Assembly: GCA_021732995.1 (NCBI GenBank)
Contig: JAKFWA010000131.1
Location: forward strand, 1 to 64,000
Origin: Planctomycetaceae bacterium
GTDB lineage: Bacteria > Planctomycetota > Planctomycetia > Planctomycetales > Planctomycetaceae
DNA length: 64,000 nucleotides
Reading direction: 5' to 3'
The notes under the pieces are model-generated. The model was not told where the DNA came from and searched no databases. It was given only the letters and a program-made list of their open reading frames with translations. Positions 51,051 through 59,429 of this stretch are shown here, piece by piece. How positions within the stretch are numbered: the first letter of the stretch is position 1; each line of letters starts with the position of its first letter. A program made the translations under genes and the position numbers.

Positions 51051-52814
51051 TCACGGCTGTGCTGGCTTGGCAGTCGGTGCCACCACGCGAAAGCCAGCGA
51101 AGTAGATCCGCAGGGCTGCGGAGTTCCAGCCTCGGCATTTCGTCCGGGAGTCCGCGGGACTTGCTACCCAGGAGCCCCCGCGAAGCACTCGTGCTGCGGA
51201 ACCACTTGTCACCAGCGGATTGGAGACGACTTCTCCGCGCATCTGATACGCCTTCTCGTCGTAGGTGTCTTCGCACCATTCGGAAACGTTTCCGTGCATG
51301 TCAAACAAGCCGAACGCGTTCTCCGGATAGGTCCCAACGCGAGTGGGACGCAGCAGCGAGGGCCCTTTGGTTGTGGTACCGAATGGCGAGCTTCCAGCGA
51401 CGTTGGCTTCGGTTCCATTGAGCGAGTCGCCGAAATGGAAAATCGACTTCGTGCCAGCGCGGCAGGCATGTTCCCATTCCGCTTCGGTCGGCAGGCGATA
51501 CCCGTCTCCCGCGACCAGTTCCAGGTTGGCTTTCACGATTCCTGAGGAGGTGCGTTCGACTTGGGAGAACTTATAACGGGGCGTTCTACCTTCTTTGGAA
51601 CTCAACTTGTTGCAGAACTCCAGAGCGTTGAACCAGGACACCGAGTCGACAGGGAATCGCAGGTGGTCCTGACCATCAAGGTGCACGCTGCCTTTCTCGG
51701 ATGGCGAAAAATAGCTGGGGTTGGTCCCGATAATGGCCACATATTGAGCCTGCGTGACTTCATGCACGCCCATGTAGAAGGCACGGGTCAGACGAACTCG
51801 GTGCTGAGGTTGTTCATCCTTCGCGTGGGCGGCTCGGAACTGAGGGCTGGCTCGAACCAGTGCCTGCACGTCCGCGTCGCTGCTCCCCATCAGGAACTCT
51901 TCGGCGGGAATTCGATTGAACGTCATCCCGATCGAATTCGTGAAGGCGCGAGCTGCGTTGGACTCCTTACGCAACACCCAGGTGCCGTTGAATTCACCCT
52001 TCAGCTGCGGCGTCTGCACTCGACCGAGTTTCAAACGGGCGAACGTCTGAGTGCTCTTGCGCGTGTAGGCGACGAGTTCGTCTAACGAAAGCTCCGCGTC
52101 GCCAGTGTCTGCCTCACCATTCCATCCGCTGAGGATGTGATGAAAGAAGATGCCGTGCTGCAACTCGGGCCATTCGAAGCTCTCCTGACCGGCGCTGCAG
52201 CTAAACAGTGCAACGATGCCTTTGGGAACCGGTTCCACCTGCGGCCGCGTGATGCTGTTGAGCTTCACGGTCTGCCGGCTCTTGGCGAGTTTGCTCTGCG
52301 GGTCGTTACGGCAGGCGTCCACCAGTAACAATTTCCGGTCGGCCGGGCATTGCTCCAGCTTGTCGTAGATCTCTTTCAGAGAGATCAATTTGGCGTGATC
52401 GGGATCTTCCAGATCGGTATCCGCCGGGCAGAAGTAGTTGCGTTCGTCCTTCTCAAACTGCACCCCGTGGCCAGAGAACGCGACGATCAGTGAGTCCCCC
52501 TCATCCACGCTGGAGAGCAGCAACTCAAATTCTTTCCGAATCTTCTCGGCTTCCGGGAAGAAACGCCGTTGCTTGAGCACCTTCAGGTCGTCGTGCATCA
52601 GCACGATGTTCTCCGGCTTGAATCCCGATGCTTCCAAGGTCTGGGCGAAAACCTGGATATCCCGCCGCGAATAGGCCAGCGGCTTCAACTGGTCGACGTC
52701 GTAGTCGCCCACGGCCACCAGAAATGCGTAGTTTTCGCTACGGGCCGTGTGAGGTGCAGACATGCTGTAACCGATGAGCAATGCCAGCCATGCCGCCAGT
52801 GTCGCTCGAAACAT
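51051..52814 (-). CDS. Secreted caspase-like protein fused to an FGE/SUMF1-like domain
   Basis: 587 residues. A signal peptide (residues 1-24) is followed by a caspase-like domain at about 28-260: YAFLVAVGDYD, His116 in VAFSGHGVQ and Cys168 in LLLVDACRNDP form the dyad. At about 290-580 is a formylglycine-generating-enzyme-like fold (FLMGSSDAD, YMGVHEVTQAQY, PVDSVSWFNALEFCNKLS, YRLPTEAEWEHACRAG, FDMHGNVSEWCED, VLRGGSWVASPADSRTKC). In that last string a Ser lies where human FGE has its first catalytic Cys, and the second is shifted by one, so formylglycine activity is unlikely. It is probably a binding domain. Divergent from the NTF2-type lipoprotein gene. Confidence 0.9.
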   Translation of the reverse strand: MFRATLAAWLALLIGYSMSAPHTARSENYAFLVAVGDYDVDQLKPLAYSRRDIQVFAQTLEASGFKPENIVLMHDDLKVLKQRRFFPEAEKIRKEFELLLSSVDEGDSLIVAFSGHGVQFEKDERNYFCPADTDLEDPDHAKLISLKEIYDKLEQCPADRKLLLVDACRNDPQSKLAKSRQTVKLNSITRPQVEPVPKGIVALFSCSAGQESFEWPELQHGIFFHHILSGWNGEADTGDAELSLDELVAYTRKSTQTFARLKLGRVQTPQLKGEFNGTWVLRKESNAARAFTNSIGMTFNRIPAEEFLMGSSDADVQALVRASPQFRAAHAKDEQPQHRVRLTRAFYMGVHEVTQAQYVAIIGTNPSYFSPSEKGSVHLDGQDHLRFPVDSVSWFNALEFCNKLSSKEGRTPRYKFSQVERTSSGIVKANLELVAGDGYRLPTEAEWEHACRAGTKSIFHFGDSLNGTEANVAGSSPFGTTTKGPSLLRPTRVGTYPENAFGLFDMHGNVSEWCEDTYDEKAYQMRGEVVSNPLVTSGSAARVLRGGSWVASPADSRTKCRGWNSAALRIYFAGFRVVAPTAKPAQP

Positions 52815-53127
52815 CGTACGCGCCTCGCAGAGACTCAGGGTCGAGGAACTCGGAAAATTGCCACTTCATCGTAAACGCAGCGGCGGAAAAGTCTTCCCGC
52901 AGAAAACGAAAGCACACGAGTTTGCCGTTCTCATTTGAAGAGACATTGACCGATTCGCCGCCGATGTGCGAAAAGCTCATTCCCTTCCGACTGCGGAATT
53001 CTTCCGCGCTTTGATTGATTCACTTCCTAGAGCTTTGGCTGACACGTTGGGCGACTTGCCCGCGAGTTTGCTTCTAGCGTCTCACCTTTGCCCGCTTCAT
53101 TCGCCTTCCCTCGAAGCGAGTCCTTCC
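52815..53127. other. Divergent promoter region
   Basis: About 310 bases between the minus-strand caspase/FGE-like gene and the plus-strand lipoprotein gene. The frame of the lipoprotein is open through half of it, but that part lacks a signal peptide and is not called coding. No clear operator was recognised. Confidence 0.35.
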
Positions 53128-54969
53128 ATGCTGCGATCAGTGCTCAAGAGTTGCTGGCTCGGACCGGTGTTCACGGCCATTGCGCTGTCATTTACCGGGT
53201 GCGCCAACTTCGTTGAAACCCGTGCCATCACGGCCTTTACGGAAGCTCTGCAAGAGCAGGACACGAACAAACTGCGTTCCAAGGTGTCTTCCAACTTTGA
53301 GCACAAAGCGCTGCGCCTGGACCAGTCGATCGACGACTTCGCGGTGCTGCGGCTGCCCAAGGGTGAAGTCACCATCACCAATGTGAACGACATCAGCGAG
53401 GACGAAAAGGAAGTCGAAGTCGAGATCGGCGAGCGCAAAGAACGCATCAAATACAAGCTGATCCGCGAAGCCAAGACACGTACGTGGGTCGTGGATGACA
53501 TCAAGATTCGCCAGAAGAAGGGCAACATCGTCGCATCACGATCCGTGACCGAATTGATGGACCTCATCACGTCAGTCCGCGAATTCCTGAAGGCCTGGGA
53601 CGGTGGCGAGCAACGTGACATGGTGGCTCTGGCCACTCCGGAATTTGGAACGGTACTGGGCAGCTTGCCGCGCGAGTACGTGGCCAACCTGGCCAAGCAG
53701 GCGATCGGTGACCGGGCTCAGGAAACGAAGATCAAGCCGGAAGCCCAGATTGATGAAGACGTCGCCGTGGTCCGCTTGCCGCGCAAGTCCGGACAGATGG
53801 TGATTTCGTTCCGCAGAGAGGACGGACAATGGGCCATTGATGACGTGGCTGTGGAATCGCGAGGCGACAAGAATCACATTCCGTCCGTTCGTCAGTTGGC
53901 CATCGCCCTGCAATCGGCGACGCAATTCCTCGACGCCTACAACTCGGCCAACAAGGAACGCCTGGAGGAAGTCTGCAAACCGGGACTCTACAAAGGCAGC
54001 CTGGCGGCGGCCGATCTGCGAGCCGTGAAGCTGCCGACATCGACTGAAGCCATTGCCGACTACTCCATTCGTCTGGAAACCGGTGTCGCTGACTTCGTAG
54101 TCAACGGTGATCGCGAGGTTGTGAAACTGAACCTCGTGCAGTTGAAGGGCGAAGATTCGCAAACGGCGACTCGGTACCTGGTCGAAGAAATCAGCATCTA
54201 CGACCTCGCCGAGAAGCAGGAGAAGCGACTGTCAGCGCTGTTCGTGTCTTCGGAACTGGTAGATGCGTTCTCGGAAGCCCTGGTGACCCGCGATCTGGTT
54301 GTCCTGAAAGAGTTCGCGTCTTTGGACTTCCGGGCCAAGGTCTGGAATCGCATCGACGATACGATCCTGATGCAGTTGCCAATGCGTGAAATCGAGAACA
54401 GCGCACCGCAGTTGATGGCGACGGTCTACAACGGTCCGGTGACAGAAGTCACGGTGAAGCAAGGTTCGCGAGCACTCGTCTACAAGCTGGTGGATCGCGG
54501 CGGAAAGATGTGCGTGGACGACGTTCTGGTGCCAGTCGTGGGACGTCCGAACTCACTCAAGGCAACACTGGAAGTCATGATCTCAGTGGCGCGGTTCGTG
54601 AACGCACTCGGCGAAGAAAAGCTGCCGGACCTGCAACGCGCCTCGTCGCGTGAATACAACCGGCTGGTGTGGCATGTGGCTCAGTCCGTGCCTCAAATCG
54701 GCATCAATCCCTTTGAGCATTTCCGACATCCGCTGGTGCAGTTGGATGTGGAAGAAAAGCAGGCGATCGTCGGCCTGGGAGACGATCGCTTCGGAGCCCG
54801 CTTCCTGATGGTGAAGGAAGGCGACCAGTTCGTCGTAGATGACGTGCTGCTGATCGCAGGCCCCGACACTGTGCAGCGTGTCGCGCTCAAGGACACCATG
54901 AAGATGGAACTGAGCCGCTTCCGTGGTAACCGCACTGCCCAACGTCCGGTGGAAACCGCGACCGAGTAA
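53128..54969 (+). CDS. Lipoprotein with repeated NTF2-like units
   Basis: 613 residues from the ATG at 53128 (MLRSVLKSCWLGPVF). The lipobox SFTGC ends the signal peptide. The mature part is four to five units of about 120-130 residues. Each runs helix (AITAFTEALQEQDTNKLRSKVSSNF), a short VLRLPKGE or VVRLPRKS strand, then a beta sheet ending WVVDDIKI, WAIDDVAV, YLVEEISIYD, MCVDDVLV or FVVDDVLLI. This helix-sheet order with xVDDV ends is like an NTF2/SnoaL-type cone. No active site was recognised, so a binding or structural role is likely. A GGACAATC palindrome follows. Confidence 0.82.
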   Translation: MLRSVLKSCWLGPVFTAIALSFTGCANFVETRAITAFTEALQEQDTNKLRSKVSSNFEHKALRLDQSIDDFAVLRLPKGEVTITNVNDISEDEKEVEVEIGERKERIKYKLIREAKTRTWVVDDIKIRQKKGNIVASRSVTELMDLITSVREFLKAWDGGEQRDMVALATPEFGTVLGSLPREYVANLAKQAIGDRAQETKIKPEAQIDEDVAVVRLPRKSGQMVISFRREDGQWAIDDVAVESRGDKNHIPSVRQLAIALQSATQFLDAYNSANKERLEEVCKPGLYKGSLAAADLRAVKLPTSTEAIADYSIRLETGVADFVVNGDREVVKLNLVQLKGEDSQTATRYLVEEISIYDLAEKQEKRLSALFVSSELVDAFSEALVTRDLVVLKEFASLDFRAKVWNRIDDTILMQLPMREIENSAPQLMATVYNGPVTEVTVKQGSRALVYKLVDRGGKMCVDDVLVPVVGRPNSLKATLEVMISVARFVNALGEEKLPDLQRASSREYNRLVWHVAQSVPQIGINPFEHFRHPLVQLDVEEKQAIVGLGDDRFGARFLMVKEGDQFVVDDVLLIAGPDTVQRVALKDTMKMELSRFRGNRTAQRPVETATE

Positions 54970-54986
54970 TTCGCAGCCATCCGACC

Positions 54987-55042
54987 GTAGAGCGGACAAT
55001 CCGGTCCACCAGCGTTTCGGCGGACAAGATTGTCCGCCCTAC
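54987..55042. repeat. GGACAATC-type intergenic palindrome (copy 3)
   Basis: Arms at 54987-55010 and 55019-55042 pair over about 20 of 24 positions. The outer string GTAGAGCGGACAATC and its partner GATTGTCCGCCCTAC match copies at 36.8 and 49.6 kb. It lies between two convergent genes. Confidence 0.8.
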
Positions 55043-55094
55043 ACCGGAATTCCGCGGTGTTCAGCCGACGCGGATGCACTCCCAACTCGGGACA

Positions 55095-56768
55095 TCAATC
55101 CTTCAGCTTCAGCTTGAAGCAGGCGGCTTCTTCGCCGTTGCGGACCAGCAACAGGTCCTTCCAGACGACGGGGTGATTCCACGTCTTGCTGTTGAGAGCC
55201 GGAAATCGCAGCACTTCCTCGTAGCGATTCGGGTCCGCCTTCACGACGGCCACTTCGCCGCCTTCGCTCATGACGAGAATCGCATCGTCAATCAGCAAAA
55301 GTTGACCATACCCATAACGCCCCTTCTTCCACTTCATCGTTCCGCTGGTCAGATCAATGCACTCCAGGATGCCTTCATCCAAGCCATATGCGAACCCATC
55401 CTTCACGACGGGCGCGTTGAACTTCAGATGGAAGCGTCGAGACGTCCATTCGGTCTTGGCGTTCCAGTTGTTCTCCTCGCGAGCGATCTTCACCAGCGCG
55501 CTGCCCAGATTGTAACCGCCGCCGATCAGCAGCGTCTGATCATCCAGCACGGCTGGTTCCGCCGCGTTGACCTTGGGTTGATTGCTCCACGGCAGGTTCC
55601 ACAGTTCCTGCCCGCTCTGGATGTCGTGACCCCGTAACCCGAGCCCATCGAAGACCAGCACGGTCAGCGTATCCAGAAGCGTCGCCAGCTTCGGAGCCGC
55701 GTACGACGCCGGACCATCGCCAGCCGCCCAGACTTCCTTGCCTGTCTGCAGGTCATACGCGATGACGCCGCGACCGTTGGCGCCGCCGGGTACCGCAATC
55801 ACTTTGCCGTCCGCTACCAGCGGCGAGGCCGACATCGCCCATTCGATGTTCTTCGCGTCGGCATCTTTCAGGATGTCACGTTGCCAGAGCACAACTCCGG
55901 TTTGAGCGTTCCCGAAGCACGTCAGCAGACCCGTCGCGCCCAGCGTGACAAGTCGGCCTTCTGCGAACGTGGGTGTTGCTCGCGGGCCAAGCCCGCCCAG
56001 TGGATCTTCAAAGCGGGCCGTGTCCTGATGAGTCCAGACGGTGGCTCCGGTCTCAACGTTGTAACAGACGACCGCTTCGTGCTCGTCGCGCTGTTCCTGC
56101 GTGAAGGCCAATCCATCCACGACGCAGAACGACGACCAGCCCGCACCGACGGGATGTCTCCAGACTTCAGCAGGTGGCTGAGTCCAATCGACAGGACCAG
56201 TCGTGCGGACGATGCCATCGCGCAACGGACCTCGATACGCCGGCCAATTGTGTCCGTCATGGCCGAACGAAACGGCCGGCGCTGACGATTCATCGGGAGT
56301 GGTGGCACCATCTGTGGGCAACGCGGCTGCTGGTGGCGAGGCGGGTTTCTTCGCGCTCTCAGCCGCCATGAAGGCCTCGAGGCGTTCCTTGGCCGTCGCA
56401 GTCCAGCGCGGACGAAACCGCGGCACCATGTCGCCTTCAAAGCCTTCAAAGCGCAGCATCAGGAAGAACAGACCGATGACCGCTGCGACGGCGAGCACTC
56501 GACGAACCAGCGCCGCGATGCGGAACCCGCCGCTCAACAGCGCCCACAGGACGATCGCCAGCAAGAGCGCCGAGACGATCGGCCAGGACGCGAAGACTTG
56601 ATAAGTCCGGTTCGGCGCCGTGGCGTTCCAGGCGATGGCTTCAATCACTCCGCCGATCAACAGAATGGCTAGCAGTAACCCGGGCCTCAGCGGCCCCCAC
56701 GGATTTGCGGCTGATTTCGCCGACGCCGCATCCTGCGGCTGAGTTGCTGGAATTGATCCTTGAGACAT
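55095..56768 (-). CDS. Membrane-anchored PQQ-like beta-propeller protein
   Basis: 557 residues. Three helices at the N-terminus (about 29-46, 61-78, 86-104) are followed by a Pro/Ala-rich linker. A PQQ-type propeller runs from about residue 175: WPAYRGPLRDGIV, VVCYNVETGATVWTHQD, LTCFGNAQTGVVLWQRDIL, VIAYDLQTGKEVWAAG, LRGHDIQSGQELWNLPW, LECIDLTSGTMKWKKG. These repeats end in xGxxxW, the mark of the family. The WPAYRGPxRDG start is the one frequent in planctomycete propellers. No catalytic residues were recognised; such proteins may bind partners or act as quinoprotein-like folds without cofactor. Confidence 0.87.
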   Translation of the reverse strand: MSQGSIPATQPQDAASAKSAANPWGPLRPGLLLAILLIGGVIEAIAWNATAPNRTYQVFASWPIVSALLLAIVLWALLSGGFRIAALVRRVLAVAAVIGLFFLMLRFEGFEGDMVPRFRPRWTATAKERLEAFMAAESAKKPASPPAAALPTDGATTPDESSAPAVSFGHDGHNWPAYRGPLRDGIVRTTGPVDWTQPPAEVWRHPVGAGWSSFCVVDGLAFTQEQRDEHEAVVCYNVETGATVWTHQDTARFEDPLGGLGPRATPTFAEGRLVTLGATGLLTCFGNAQTGVVLWQRDILKDADAKNIEWAMSASPLVADGKVIAVPGGANGRGVIAYDLQTGKEVWAAGDGPASYAAPKLATLLDTLTVLVFDGLGLRGHDIQSGQELWNLPWSNQPKVNAAEPAVLDDQTLLIGGGYNLGSALVKIAREENNWNAKTEWTSRRFHLKFNAPVVKDGFAYGLDEGILECIDLTSGTMKWKKGRYGYGQLLLIDDAILVMSEGGEVAVVKADPNRYEEVLRFPALNSKTWNHPVVWKDLLLVRNGEEAACFKLKLKD

Positions 56769-57136
56769 GCCTTGTCGTTCTCCCGTTCACCCACCCGCGA
56801 ACTGACGGCGCTTTGGCCGCCGCGCGAGCCGTCGCAGCTAACACCAGTCACCGATGCGAGCAACTCGCATGTTATCCGCTCTACCCCAAACAGTCGCGCG
56901 CGAGTTCCGTGAACTCCCGGATTTCGTGCGGTGATCCGGAAGTCGGCAGCGAATGCCGGGAGCATTGCTCGGCCTCGAGGCTGGCGTGATCACGGGAAGG
57001 GACTTGGGAGGGCGAGATCAGTGCACAGATCGCGATGCTCGCTATCAACGAAAAAAGGCCGACCAGATTTGGTCGGCCTTTCGGCTGTGATCAGAATTCG
57101 TCGTGAGGGGATCACGATCACTCTGCGATTTACAGG
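56769..57136. other. Intergenic stretch with the sigma-factor terminator
   Basis: About 370 bases between two minus-strand genes. It holds the terminator at 57051-57081 and the upstream region of the propeller gene. No small gene was recognised. Confidence 0.4.
57051..57081 (-). terminator. Rho-independent terminator of the sigma factor gene
   Basis: AAAGGCCGACC (57054-57064) pairs perfectly with GGTCGGCCTTT (57071-57081), loop AGATTT. On the minus strand six T follow. It lies about 55 bases after the sigma factor stop. Confidence 0.9.
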
Positions 57137-57916
57137 CTAAGCGAACTCAGGACGACGGCGGTTGAGCTGGTCTTTGAGCCGCGTGACGATGCTCGAGTGC
57201 ATCTGGCTGACGCGGGATTCGGACAGGCCGAGCGTCGCGCCGATTTCCTTCATCGTCAGTTCCTCGTAGTAATAGAGGATGATGATGAGGCGTTCGTTGC
57301 GGTTGAGGCCCTTCGTCACCAGACGCATCACGTCGCGCTTCTGGATGCCGTTGGTCGGGTCTTCGCCGCGCTCGTCTTCGATGATGTCCACTTCGCGGAC
57401 ATCTTTGTAGCTGTCGGTCTCGTACCACTTCTTGTTGAGGCTCACGAGTCCGACCGCGCTGGATTCAGCTTTGATCTTCTCGTATTCCTCGAGCGGCACG
57501 CCGAACTCGTTGGCCATTTCAGCGTCCGTTGGCGGACGGCCGAAGCGGGCTTCAAGTCGCTTGCGGTTGGCTTCGTGCTTGGTCGCCTTGCTGCGGACGA
57601 GACGGGGAACCCAGTCCATCGTACGCAGTTCGTCGAGCATCGCACCGCGGATACGCGGCACGCAATAGGTTTCGAACTTTACTCCGCGTTCCATGTCGAA
57701 CGCTTCGATGGCGTCCATCAGGCCGAACACGCCCGCGGAGATAAGGTCGTTTAAGTCGACTCCATCAGGAAGCTTCTGCCACACGCGCTCGGCGTTGTAT
57801 TTCACAAGTGGCAGATACCGCTCAATGAGGAGATTTCTCAGTCGCTGATCAGCCGGGTCGGCTTTGAAGTCTTTCCAAACTTCAGCCAAAGCTTCATCAC
57901 TGAGCTTTGTTGCCAT
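57137..57916 (-). CDS. RNA polymerase sigma factor, FliA/WhiG type
   Basis: 259 residues from the ATG at 57916 (MATKLSDEAL), with GGAGGG four bases upstream; an ATG eight codons earlier is less well placed. Region 2: LIERYLPLVKYNAERVWQKLPDGVDLNDLISAGVFGLMDAIEAFD and GVKFETYCVPRIRGAMLDELR. Region 3: VRSKATKHEANRKRLEARFGRPPTDAEMANEFG. Region 4: LNRNERLIIILYYYEELTMKEIGATLGLSESRVSQMHSSIVTRLKDQL, the sigma-28 pattern. It directs polymerase to motility or other special promoters. No flagellar or chemotaxis gene is near, so the regulon here is open. A small membrane protein gene lies upstream. Confidence 0.93.
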   Translation of the reverse strand: MATKLSDEALAEVWKDFKADPADQRLRNLLIERYLPLVKYNAERVWQKLPDGVDLNDLISAGVFGLMDAIEAFDMERGVKFETYCVPRIRGAMLDELRTMDWVPRLVRSKATKHEANRKRLEARFGRPPTDAEMANEFGVPLEEYEKIKAESSAVGLVSLNKKWYETDSYKDVREVDIIEDERGEDPTNGIQKRDVMRLVTKGLNRNERLIIILYYYEELTMKEIGATLGLSESRVSQMHSSIVTRLKDQLNRRRPEFA

Positions 57917-57976
57917 GAAACCCTCCGTGGTTTTCGTCATAGGCTCGGGTGCTCACCAAGATCCACGCTGAGATCT

Positions 57977-58231
57977 CTAAATCGGTTGAGCGTCCCTGTT
58001 GGAATCGAGAATGGCTTGTCGTACGTCGTTGAGGACTGGAGCGGCTTCCTGTCGCACCAGATCTTCAACCAGCCTGCGAGCCAAGTCACCGACTACCAGG
58101 CCAATTGGCCAGACGCAGAAGGCAACCCAAACAGCTCGGTAGGCAGTGCCATGAAAGTCAGCGCCGTCGAGCACGCCACGCAATGCGATGGTCGCAAACG
58201 CGATGTGAGCTAAACGACATCCAACGCTCAT
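57977..58231 (-). CDS. Small membrane protein upstream of the sigma factor gene
   Basis: 84 residues from the ATG at 58231 (MSVGCRLAHIAFATIALRGVL). It has two apolar segments (AHIAFATIALRG; YRAVWVAFCVWPIGLVVGDLA), then a charged helix RRLVEDLVRQEAAPVLNDVRQAIL. The ribosome site is weak. It is 60 bases ahead of the sigma factor gene on the same strand and may be its regulator or only a neighbour. No family was recognised; it could be spurious. Confidence 0.5.
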   Translation of the reverse strand: MSVGCRLAHIAFATIALRGVLDGADFHGTAYRAVWVAFCVWPIGLVVGDLARRLVEDLVRQEAAPVLNDVRQAILDSNRDAQPI

Positions 58232-58652
58232 AGCCACAAGAAATGCCTCGCACTTGAAGGTGCTCTTTTTCAGAGTCTCAGCCTCAAGGTGATCGGCGAT
58301 TCGGCGGCCCGAGAATCAATCAATCTGGAAAAGTTCGCGTAATCGTCAAAGCTTAACAGGTGGGAAGGAAAGAGGGGGTTAACGAGGAGAGAGAGGGGGG
58401 AAGGGAGTCGCTGGCAGGCAGAGTCGCTGCTCACGACCGAAGCGAATTGTGAAGGGACAGAAAGGTTAGCCAAGGCTCACGAATCTTGGATAGGGCGCTT
58501 TCTGCAACCTCGTAATTCACTGCGTGAAGACCGCCATCTGCGGCAGAGAGCTAATTCCGGACATTTTACACAACCAATGTTGTGAAAAAGATCTCCGAGT
58601 CTATGATCGTTGCCGAAGGCTGTTTCCTCGTCGAATTAATGTGTTGGACATC
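58232..58652. other. Divergent region with the SufR-like operator
   Basis: About 420 bases. It holds the palindrome at 58569-58584, a possible promoter, and the upstream side of the small membrane protein gene. A purine-rich run GAGGAGAGAGAGGGGGGAAGGG lies near 58384-58402. The frame open from 58524 reads through the operator and is not called coding. Confidence 0.45.
58569..58584 (+). promoter_or_regulatory. Palindromic operator, SufR-like
   Basis: CACAAC (58569-58574), four bases, GTTGTG (58579-58584): a perfect dyad about 70 bases ahead of the sufR-like start. Cyanobacterial SufR binds CAAC-N6-GTTG; here the same half sites are four apart. It overlaps a candidate -35 (TTGTGA at 58580-58585), with TATGAT at 58602-58607 as -10 after 16 bases. 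Binding would block the promoter, as expected for self-repression. Confidence 0.65.
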
Positions 58653-59288
58653 ATGCGGACGGCAATTGATCGCAGCGACCAGGCGTTCCTGGAAGAATTG
58701 CACCGCCTGTGCGGCGGGACGATTCAGGACATCTGCGCGTCGGTCGGCGTCACCGCGACGGCGGTCAGGCAACGCCTTAACCGCTTAGAGGGTTTGGGTT
58801 TAGTCGTTCGAGAAGTGGTTCGGGCGGGGCGCGGCCGACCTCATCATGTTTATCGGGTCAGCGATGCTGGCTTCCGTCAGCTGGGCGAGAACTACCGCGA
58901 TCTGGCTCTAGTCCTGTGGCGAGCCGTTCACGAAATCGAAGATCCGGCCGTGCGAGCCAGCGTGCTGTCGAAGGTTCAGGATGGGTTTGTGGGGAGATTT
59001 GGGCGAGTTGCAACTTCTGGCCCGTTGAGTGATCGCGTCCGGCAGTTGCAGGAAGCCTTGAGCGATCATGGCTTCAATGTCGAGGTTGGCGTGGGAGAAG
59101 CGTCGGAGTTGACCATTCTGCGTGAACGCAGTTGTCCGTACTCCGATCTGGCATCTACAGATCCGTCGATCTGCGAAATGGAGCAAGGAGTGTTCAGCCG
59201 CATTCTCAACGCTCAGGTCTCGCTGACTCAGCGTTGCATCGATGGACACGGATGTTGCGAGTTCCGCGTGGAAGAAGGGGCAAACTGA
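58653..59288 (+). CDS. sufR: SufR-like iron-sulfur-sensing repressor
   Basis: 211 residues from the ATG at 58653 (MRTAIDRSDQAFLEEL). Residues 10-75 are a winged helix-turn-helix of the DeoR/SufR kind (GTIQDICASVGVTATAVRQRLNRLEGLGLVVREV, then RPHHVYRVSDAG as wing). Cysteines 161, 174, 195, 201 and 202 lie in the C-terminal half; the C161-x12-C174 spacing is that of SufR, which binds a 4Fe-4S cluster and represses suf genes when the cluster is present. It is the first gene of the suf region. The palindrome at 58569-58584 is its likely site. The start may be the GTG at 58641 instead. Confidence 0.82.
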   Translation: MRTAIDRSDQAFLEELHRLCGGTIQDICASVGVTATAVRQRLNRLEGLGLVVREVVRAGRGRPHHVYRVSDAGFRQLGENYRDLALVLWRAVHEIEDPAVRASVLSKVQDGFVGRFGRVATSGPLSDRVRQLQEALSDHGFNVEVGVGEASELTILRERSCPYSDLASTDPSICEMEQGVFSRILNAQVSLTQRCIDGHGCCEFRVEEGAN

Positions 59289-59429
59289 CAAGCGTTGGCT
59301 GATGTCATCCACATTCTGAGTGCGGAGACTCGTCCGGTCGCTTCTGTCTGAGAGTGGCTGACAATAAAGTTCACTGCGTGCGATCTGGGCGTCGTAATTA
59401 AGCAGTCTTCAGATTTAGGTAACACTGAG

